From positions 1 through 10,975 of the forward strand of contig CAIQJD010000242.1 in assembly GCA_903872005.1 (NCBI GenBank): a stretch of DNA of 10,975 nt, written 5' to 3'. Below, one piece after another: positions 5,074-10,975 of the stretch. The notes beneath the pieces are model-generated. The model had not been told where the DNA came from. It was given only the letters and a program-made list of their open reading frames with translations, and made no database searches. Both the position numbers and the translations under genes were made by a program. Within the stretch, counting starts at the first letter, position 1. Each line of letters begins with the position of its first letter. The stretch comes from an uncultured bacterium (GTDB taxonomy: Bacteria; Chloroflexota; Anaerolineae; JACIWP01).

Positions 5074-6951
5074 TCACCCCGCGCCGCGCCCGCCGCCTCC
5101 TCCGCCGCCCCCACCACCGCCTCCGCCGCCGCTGAAGCCGCCGCCCCCGCCGGAGCTGCGCGGTGCGCTGGAGAGCGTGCTGGACGCCGAGTCGAGCATT
5201 GAAAAGAGGCCGCTGCTCATAGACTGCAGCGAAGTGAACATGCCCGAACTCATGTTGTCCAGCGAGGGAAGGCTCGCGCCCCCCGGCGCTCCGCTGCGGC
5301 CGGTCAACGCGCCGCCGAAGCCCTCGCCATGTACCCCGCGCCCGTAGATCGGCGAATATGGGATGAACCAGCCCGGCGCCGGCGCGTCCACCGCGGCGAA
5401 GGTCCTGATCCAATCCTTCTCCAAACCGAAGGCGATGGTGTACGGCAGATAGCGGTCGAAGAGCGCCGTCGCCTCTTTCACGTTCTCATACTTCTCGATC
5501 TGCTCCAGATAGCGCTTGAACGCGCGCCACTTGGCGTGTTCTTCCGCGCCGCGCGCGCTGCGCGCGGCCATGAAGTTGCCAACGATCAGCAAGCCGGCGA
5601 AGACTGCCCCCAGGCTGGCGGGCAAGCACATAGCGAATTGCGTGTAGTTCGCCAGCGCAGCCTGACCGATGAAGCCCAGGAAGAAGACGCCCACCAGGCC
5701 GATCCCACCCAGAGCCATATACTTCTGGCGCGCCGTCTGCGGATTGCCGCGGAACAATCCGCGTTGGGTAACCTCTTTGTAGAGTCCCGACTGCACCGCC
5801 GACAGGGTGCGGTAGAATTTTTCGCGCAAGTCCGAGAGCCGGCGCTCGCTGCCGCGCCCGAACATGCCGCGCACGATCTCCTGCTCGTAGGGGAGCAGCT
5901 TCGCCTCGCGCTGCTCCAACTTGTACAGGAAGTCCTTGCGGACGCCGATGCCGAACGCGCCCGGCTCCTGCAATTCCTGCATACTGATGACGCCGCGCCG
6001 GGCCAGGTCCACGATGGTCGCTACCGTGTCGGCCATATCGGCGCGTTCGTCCAGCAGCACGCCGGCGACCGCCGGCGGCAGGTCGGAGGGCGGCTCGTTG
6101 ATATATTCGGCCACCAGACCGGCCGGCGCATCGCGCCCCCGGCTGTCCCAGAGCAGATAGAGGCCCACCGCGCCGGCAATGATGATCAGGATGCTGAAGA
6201 CCAGCACACCCAGATTGATCACCGGCCCCCAGGTGTCCTGAAAGGCCGCCTTGCGGTCATAGGCCGCCTGCCACGTCGGCGCGGAGCCGGCAATGACGCC
6301 ATGCGGGAACTGCACGCGCACTTCCAGCTCAACGTTCGAGGCGACGCGACCATTCGCCGTGAAGAGTACCGTCTTGGGGTCAAGCTGTTTCCAGGTCGCC
6401 GGCGCGCCATAGCTGGCGACGACCAATTGATCGGCGTTGAAAGCCGCCGGCAAATTCACGCGCACCTGGCTGGAAGTGATCGGTTGATCGCGCTCGGCCG
6501 AGATGGCTTTCCAGTACAACTGGTCGCCGCCGGCATAGTAGCGCATGCCCCCCTTGACCGTGTAGCGCAACGCCCAGGTGCGCTGGGCATTGCTGGTCGG
6601 CGCGAAATGCCAGGTAATGGTCAGCCGATTGTTCTCCGTCTTGGTCTCGAATGTATTCGCCGCGCCTGTGCTGGTCTGCGTGTACGCCTGATTCCCCTCC
6701 CAGACCTGCACGTCCGTGATCTGATTCAAGCGATCCAGAGGGATGTCGGCGTAGACATAGCGAAATGTCCCCGACGTGAAAGCGACGGTCTGCGTTTCGA
6801 CGACCTGCATATCGCCATTGGGCAAAACGGTGATCTCTACATTGAAAACTTCCCAATGATAAGCCTTGTCTTGAGCTACCGCTGCGCCGGCGCCGGCGAG
6901 CAACAGCACGGCCGCCACGATCAGGACGAGCCAGCCTCGGGTTACGCGCAT
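5074..6951 (-). CDS. DUF2207-domain membrane protein with Gly-rich tail
   Basis: 625 aa from ATG 6951. A signal peptide (hydrophobic run about 7-26, AVAQ cleavage region) precedes an exported beta-rich DUF2207 domain (about 29-235) with ITVLPNGDMQVVET and FRYVYADIPL. A transmembrane helix (about 244-268) leads to a cytoplasmic segment containing PAVAGVLLDERADMADTVATIVDLARRGVI, then a second pair of helices (about 413-430 and 440-462). YLPYTIAFGLEKDW (about 501-514) is typical of the family. The tail is Ser/Gly-rich and ends in a near-pure polyglycine run (about 601-622), also usual in the family. Function in the family is unknown; an envelope role is likely. Two in-frame ATGs compete: the one at 6957 is 1 base from GGGGGAG, while the one at 6951 is 7 bases from it, so I use 6951. 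It is the first gene of the minus-strand operon. Confidence 0.92.
   Translation of the reverse strand: MRVTRGWLVLIVAAVLLLAGAGAAVAQDKAYHWEVFNVEITVLPNGDMQVVETQTVAFTSGTFRYVYADIPLDRLNQITDVQVWEGNQAYTQTSTGAANTFETKTENNRLTITWHFAPTSNAQRTWALRYTVKGGMRYYAGGDQLYWKAISAERDQPITSSQVRVNLPAAFNADQLVVASYGAPATWKQLDPKTVLFTANGRVASNVELEVRVQFPHGVIAGSAPTWQAAYDRKAAFQDTWGPVINLGVLVFSILIIIAGAVGLYLLWDSRGRDAPAGLVAEYINEPPSDLPPAVAGVLLDERADMADTVATIVDLARRGVISMQELQEPGAFGIGVRKDFLYKLEQREAKLLPYEQEIVRGMFGRGSERRLSDLREKFYRTLSAVQSGLYKEVTQRGLFRGNPQTARQKYMALGGIGLVGVFFLGFIGQAALANYTQFAMCLPASLGAVFAGLLIVGNFMAARSARGAEEHAKWRAFKRYLEQIEKYENVKEATALFDRYLPYTIAFGLEKDWIRTFAAVDAPAPGWFIPYSPIYGRGVHGEGFGGALTGRSGAPGGASLPSLDNMSSGMFTSLQSMSSGLFSMLDSASSTLSSAPRSSGGGGGFSGGGGGGGGGGGGGGRGAG
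5089..5155 (-). repeat. CCN/GGN trinucleotide tract encoding polyglycine
   Basis: The plus strand reads as a long run of CCG, CCT, CCC and CCA triplets, with a short break at about 5132-5136, encoding the Gly-rich tail of the DUF2207 protein. The triplets are mixed rather than pure, so slippage would be slower than in a perfect repeat. In-frame length changes would be tolerated by a low-complexity tail. Confidence 0.7.
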
Positions 6952-6985
6952 CTTCATTCTCCCCCTTTCACTTGGGATCGCCCTT

Positions 6986-7023
6986 ATGTTATCGCGCGAT
7001 GCGCCAACCTGCGCATGATGTTA
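6986..7023. repeat. Hairpin framed by ATGTTA repeats in the operon leader
   Basis: ATGCGC (6999-7004) and GCGCAT (7011-7016) are exact reverse complements around a 6-base loop. The copies of ATGTTA at 6986-6991 and 7018-7023 flank the stem as direct repeats. This lies in the predicted ~118-base 5' leader of the DUF2207 operon mRNA. A regulatory or mRNA-stability role is possible; nothing more can be said from sequence. Confidence 0.35.
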
Positions 7024-7076
7024 CGCCGACGGCACGCTGACAGCTTTCTGACGCGCGACGCGCACGGATTAGTTTC

Positions 7077-7105
7077 ATTCTACCATAAAGCGGCTTTGGT
7101 GTCCA
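7077..7105 (-). promoter_or_regulatory. Sigma70-like promoter for the DUF2207-SPFH operon
   Basis: On the minus strand TGGACA (complement of 7100-7105) and TAGAAT (complement of 7077-7082) are separated by exactly 17 bases. Transcription should start near 7070, giving a leader of about 118 bases before the ATG at 6951. The housekeeping-type elements suggest basal expression rather than a sigma54 or sigma-W-like extracytoplasmic sigma promoter. Confidence 0.65.
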
Positions 7106-7106
7106 T

Positions 7107-7125
7107 CGGCCGGCCGCGCCGGCCG
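7107..7125. repeat. GC palindrome between divergent promoters
   Basis: CGGCCGGC (7107-7114) and GCCGGCCG (7118-7125) are exact reverse complements with a 3-base centre. It sits directly behind the -35 element of the minus-strand promoter and 23 bases before the -35 of the plus-strand promoter. It may be a protein site or an insulating hairpin. The window is rich in GCCGGC, so chance cannot be excluded. Confidence 0.35.
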
Positions 7126-7148
7126 GCGACAATTGGCATTCCCCTAAT

Positions 7149-7176
7149 TTGACATCTCCGCCATCCCGTCTACAAT
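7149..7176 (+). promoter_or_regulatory. Sigma70 promoter of the TetR-ABC exporter operon
   Basis: TTGACA (7149-7154), 16 bases, TACAAT (7171-7176): a consensus -35 and a near-consensus -10. The start of transcription falls near 7182-7184, inside the first operator repeat, so repressor binding there would block initiation. It is the only strong plus-strand promoter seen before the TetR gene. Confidence 0.8.
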
Positions 7177-7225
7177 GTGACCGCGCAGTCACATGACCGG
7201 CCGGTCACATGACTGGATAGTCACA
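7175..7225. promoter_or_regulatory. Triple operator array, TGAC-N6-GTCA at 16-bp period
   Basis: Three inverted repeats TGAC-N6-GTCA occupy 7178-7191, 7194-7207 and 7210-7223, each followed by CA, giving a strict 16-bp repeat TGACnnnnnnGTCACA. The first has longer arms, ATGTGAC-N6-GTCACAT (7175-7194). The second is a perfect palindrome through its centre (TGACCGGCCGGTCA). The array begins at the end of the -10 box and ends 21 bases before the TetR start codon. This is the standard position for autorepression by the encoded TetR protein. The 6-base centres differ while the arms are fixed, as expected of protein-recognised half-sites. Confidence 0.8.
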
Positions 7226-7246
7226 ATCACGCGTGGGTGTCAGCCG

Positions 7247-7928
7247 ATGCCGCACCAGACCTTTTTCAATCTGCCTGAAGAGAAGCGGAAACAAATCCTC
7301 GATGTCGTGATTGACGAGTTCGCGGAGAACGACTACGACAGCGTCTCGATCTCGCGCATCGTGGCGCGGGCCGGCATCGCCAAGGGCAGCTTCTACCAGT
7401 ATTTCGCCGGCAAAGAGGACCTGTACGCGTATCTCCTGGGCCTGCTGGTCGAGGCGAAGACGCAGTTCATGTCCCTGGACCACCCCGACCCGCAACACAT
7501 CGGCATCTTCGCCTATCTGCGCTGGACAGTAGAAATCGGCGTCGCTTTTCAGGTGCGATACCCACAGCTCAGTCGCGTCGGGTTGCGGATGGTGAACGGC
7601 GGCCCAACACCCAGAGGTTTCGAGGCGCAGACGCGCCAGATGAGCGTGGACTTCTATCGCCGGCTGGTGCAGGTGGGCCAGGCCCAGGGCGACATCGCGC
7701 CCGATGTGGCCCCCGATCTGGCGGCCCTCGTCTTCGACGCCGCCCTGACCGGGGCCAGCCGGCACATCCTGGAGCGCATGGAAACCGAGGGGCTGGCCTC
7801 GCTACGCGAGGGTCGGGCGCTCCTTGAGTCGCCGCGCGTGAAAGAGCTATTGAATCAGTTATTGAATATCCTGGAGCACGGCCTGGGTCGGCATACCGAC
7901 CCATCTGATACGACAAGGAGGGCGATGA

Positions 7929-7936
<8 letters not shown>
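7247..7936 (+). CDS. TetR/AcrR-family transcriptional repressor
   Basis: 229 aa. The N-terminal TetR DNA-binding domain is complete: EEKRKQILDVVIDEFAENDY (11-30) as the first helix, then the helix-turn-helix SISRIVARAGIAKGSFYQYF (34-53) and the GKEDLYAYLL continuation. Residues about 70-210 form the helical ligand-binding and dimer domain; its ligand is unknown. The ATG at 7247 gives the standard MPHQTFFNLPEEKR start. The frame is also open from an ATG at 7193, but that lies inside the operator array at the predicted transcription start, so I reject it. The ribosome site is weak (GTGGGTG). The gene overlaps the first permease by 8 bases, so regulator and exporter are translated together. It most likely represses its own operon through the repeats at 7178-7225. 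Assignment to TetR is firm; the inducer is open. Confidence 0.94.
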
Positions 7937-9158
<1,222 letters not shown>

Positions 9159-9218
9159 GCGCCGCACTTCGCGGCAAGGGGACTGTCAGGGAAGTGAGAG
9201 AAGAAGGAGAATCGCGAG

Positions 9219-10445
9219 ATGGCATTGGGTAAATTATGGGTCATTGGCCTGCGCGACCTGGCGCGCAATCGCCGGCGCTCGCTCGTGACGCTGCTGGCGG
9301 TGGCCCTGGGTTTGGCGTTACTGATGTTCATGCACGGTCTGGTCTCCGGCGTCATCGAGGATACGCTGCAGAACGGCATCCGCCTCGAAACCGGCCACGT
9401 CCAGTTGCGCGCCCCTTCCTATGACCGGGTCAAGCTGAGCCTACAATGGAAGGACCTCCTGGAGAACGCCGACGCGCTGGCCGCGCGCGCCGCCAGACTA
9501 CCCGAAGTGCAGGCCGCCGCGCCGGTGCTATGGGCCGGCGGCGCGCTGAATACGGCCGACGAATCGGCCGGCGTGCAGATCTATGGCGTGTCGCCGGATG
9601 CGGGCATCTATGCGCCCATCCGCGAATCGCTCATCGCCGGCGCGTTCCTCTCGGCCGAAGAGCGGGATGGCGTCGTCATTGGCAAGCGGATGGCCGACAG
9701 CCTGGGGCTGGGCGTGGGCAGCAAGGTCAATCTGGTCGTCATCAATGGCGATGGCAAGCCGGCCGAAGCTACCTACACGGTGCGCGGCATCTTCGCTTCC
9801 GGCGTGCCGGCCTTTGACGACAGCTCGATCTTCATGGCGCTGGACAAATTGCAGGCCTTCACCGGCTCCGCCGGCCACGCCAGCGCGGTGGTCATCTTGC
9901 TCAAAGAGCAGAGCCAGACCGACAAAGTAGTCGCGGCCCTGGGAGATACCGGCGCGCAGGCGCTGAGTTGGCGCGAGTTGAATGCAGTGCTCCTGCAGAC
10001 GATGAACACCGCGATGGGCTACTACGTCATCATGGACATCATCGTCATGCTGGTGGTGGCGGTCATCATCGCCAACACGCTGCTGATGGCCGTCTTTGAG
10101 CGTATCCGAGAAGTGGGCATCCTGGGCGCGCTGGGCATGCGGCGTGGTCAGATCATGCTGATGTTCTTGATCGAAGCCGTCGTCCTGGGATTGGCCGGCA
10201 TCCTGGTAGGGATCGGCCTGGGTTCGGCCATCGTCGCCTACATGGGCAAGGTGGGCATCTACATGGGCGACATGGGGTCGGTCGCCTCCGGCATGGCCAT
10301 GGGCACGAACCTGTACACCCGCTTTGATTGGCCCACCTTCGCATCGCTGGCTTTCTGGACGCTCATCATCATCCTGGCCGCCTCGCTCTATCCCGCCTGG
10401 TTCGCGGCGCGCCGCGAGCCAGTAGACGCCTTGCGCGCCTTGTAG
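9219..10445 (+). CDS. FtsX/MacB-type ABC transporter permease, second copy
   Basis: 408 aa, same fold as the preceding permease but clearly diverged, as in LolC/LolE-type pairs. Helix 1 is at about 21-43, the extracytoplasmic domain at about 44-265, and helices at about 269-291, 311-342 and 374-393. The coupling segment [17 protein letters not shown] (291-307) falls at exactly the same residue positions as in the first permease, supporting origin by duplication. A Met/Gly-rich loop ([19 protein letters not shown], 346-364) precedes the last helix; the first permease has a related GMGEATALLGSRM loop. AAGGAG lies 9 bases before ATG 9219. The 60-base gap after the first permease contains only a small GCCGC/GCGGC hairpin near 9162-9176. 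The ATPase gene starts 14 bases after its stop, with AAGGAG at 10446-10451 between them. Confidence 0.94.
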   Translation: MALGKLWVIGLRDLARNRRRSLVTLLAVALGLALLMFMHGLVSGVIEDTLQNGIRLETGHVQLRAPSYDRVKLSLQWKDLLENADALAARAARLPEVQAAAPVLWAGGALNTADESAGVQIYGVSPDAGIYAPIRESLIAGAFLSAEERDGVVIGKRMADSLGLGVGSKVNLVVINGDGKPAEATYTVRGIFASGVPAFDDSSIFMALDKLQAFTGSAGHASAVVILLKEQSQTDKVVAALGDTGAQALSWRELNAVLLQTMNTAMGYYVIMDIIVMLVVAVIIANTLLMAVFERIREVGILGALGMRRGQIMLMFLIEAVVLGLAGILVGIGLGSAIVAYMGKVGIYMGDMGSVASGMAMGTNLYTRFDWPTFASLAFWTLIIILAASLYPAWFAARREPVDALRAL

Positions 10446-10459
10446 AAGGAGTCATCAAG

Positions 10460-10975
10460 ATGCCTATCATTCAAGTGGAAAACGTGATCAAGACCTATCG
10501 TATCGGCGCGGTTGAGACGCGCGCCCTGGCCGGCGTCAGCCTGAATATCGAGGAAGGCGAATTCACCGCCCTGGTGGGGCCGTCCGGCTCCGGCAAGACG
10601 ACGCTGCTGCAACTAATGGGCTGCCTGGATCGGCCGGACAGCGGCACGGTCAAGCTCAACGGCCAGGACGTGACGCGCTTGAAGTCCAATCAGCGCGCCG
10701 ACCTGCGCCGCGCCAAGATCGGGTTCATCTTTCAGTTCTTCGCCCTGGCGCCAGTGCTGAATGCCTATGAGAACGTTGAGCTGCCCCTGCTGCTCAATGG
10801 CGTCGCCGGCAAGGAGCGGCGCGCACGCGTCCTCGCGCTGCTGGATGCCGTCGGATTGGCCGGCCGCGCCCAGCATCGCCCCGATCAGATGAGCGGCGGC
10901 GAGCAGCAGCGCGTCGCCATCGCCCGCGCCCTGGCCCCCCACCCGCTCTTGGTCCTGGCCGACGAGCCGACCGCC
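10460..10975 (+). CDS. ABC transporter ATP-binding protein (partial, MacB/LolD class)
   Basis: The first 172 residues are present and the frame runs off the window end; the family is usually 220-250 aa, so about 50-75 residues are missing. Visible in order: Walker [10 protein letters not shown] (40-48), Q-loop Gln92 in IFQFF, signature MSGGEQQR (144-151) and Walker [11 protein letters not shown] (163-172) with the catalytic Glu169. The fifth signature residue is Glu, not the usual Gln, a variant common in this exporter class. The spacing and the [13 protein letters not shown] early segment (here [11 protein letters not shown]) identify the MacB/LolD/FtsE branch. It powers the two permeases encoded just upstream. 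AAGGAG 8 bases before the ATG supports the start. An adaptor (HlyD-like) protein, common in such operons, is not seen but could lie beyond the window. Confidence 0.95.
   Translation, partial: MPIIQVENVIKTYRIGAVETRALAGVSLNIEEGEFTALVGPSGSGKTTLLQLMGCLDRPDSGTVKLNGQDVTRLKSNQRADLRRAKIGFIFQFFALAPVLNAYENVELPLLLNGVAGKERRARVLALLDAVGLAGRAQHRPDQMSGGEQQRVAIARALAPHPLLVLADEPTA

Noticed and set aside
5329..7152. Plus-strand ORF of 607 codons opposite the DUF2207 gene
   Set aside because: It is rich in Arg, His, Ala and Gln without motifs, lacks a ribosome site, and lies exactly antisense to a well-supported membrane protein. It is an open shadow frame caused by high GC.
7076..7194. CRP/FNR site at TGTGA...TCACA
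   Set aside because: The arms around 7176-7193 resemble a CRP site but the spacing is 8 rather than 6, and the three-fold 16-bp repeat explains the sequence better.

Overview
The window is high-GC bacterial chromosome with clear AGGAGG-type ribosome binding sites and sigma70-like promoters. The combination of a DUF2207 protein, a zinc-ribbon SPFH protein, a helical partner and a zinc-ribbon winged-helix protein, together with heavy use of the palindrome GCCGGC, fits a Chloroflexota (Anaerolineae/Caldilineae/Ardenticatenia-like) genome best. That assignment is a judgement from gene style, not from a marker gene.

Layout. (1) 1-102: no gene that can be supported. (2) 103-786, minus: CPBP-family (CAAX-protease-like) intramembrane protein, with a good minus-strand promoter at 922-950. 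(3) 1070-1843, plus: two-helix membrane protein with a degenerate response-regulator receiver domain, in a stretch of visibly different base composition. (4) 1930-2103, plus: a 57-residue protein with its own ribosome binding site. (5) 2162-2677, plus: Imm5-like putative immunity protein with no toxin in view. (6) 2714-2781: two hairpins between convergent genes. (7) 2793-6951, minus: four-gene operon of DUF2207 membrane protein, two-helix winged-helix/zinc-ribbon protein, helical coiled-coil protein and SPFH/double-zinc-ribbon protein. It is driven by a TGGACA-N17-TAGAAT promoter at 7077-7105. (8) 7149-10975, plus: TTGACA-N16-TACAAT promoter, then three tandem TGAC-N6-GTCA operators at an exact 16-bp period, then a TetR regulator, two FtsX/MacB-type ABC permeases and an ABC ATPase cut by the window end.

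How the genes work together. Region 8 reads as a self-regulated exporter operon: the regulator sits first, overlaps the first permease by 8 bases, and its operators lie on the transcription start. Region 7 looks like a membrane-surface or envelope-stress module that recalls the SPFH/zinc-ribbon partners of the Bacillus PspA operon, but without a recognisable PspA. Region 3-5 is the accessory part: a pseudo-receiver membrane protein, a tiny conserved-looking protein and an orphan immunity-type protein, possibly acquired together or serially.
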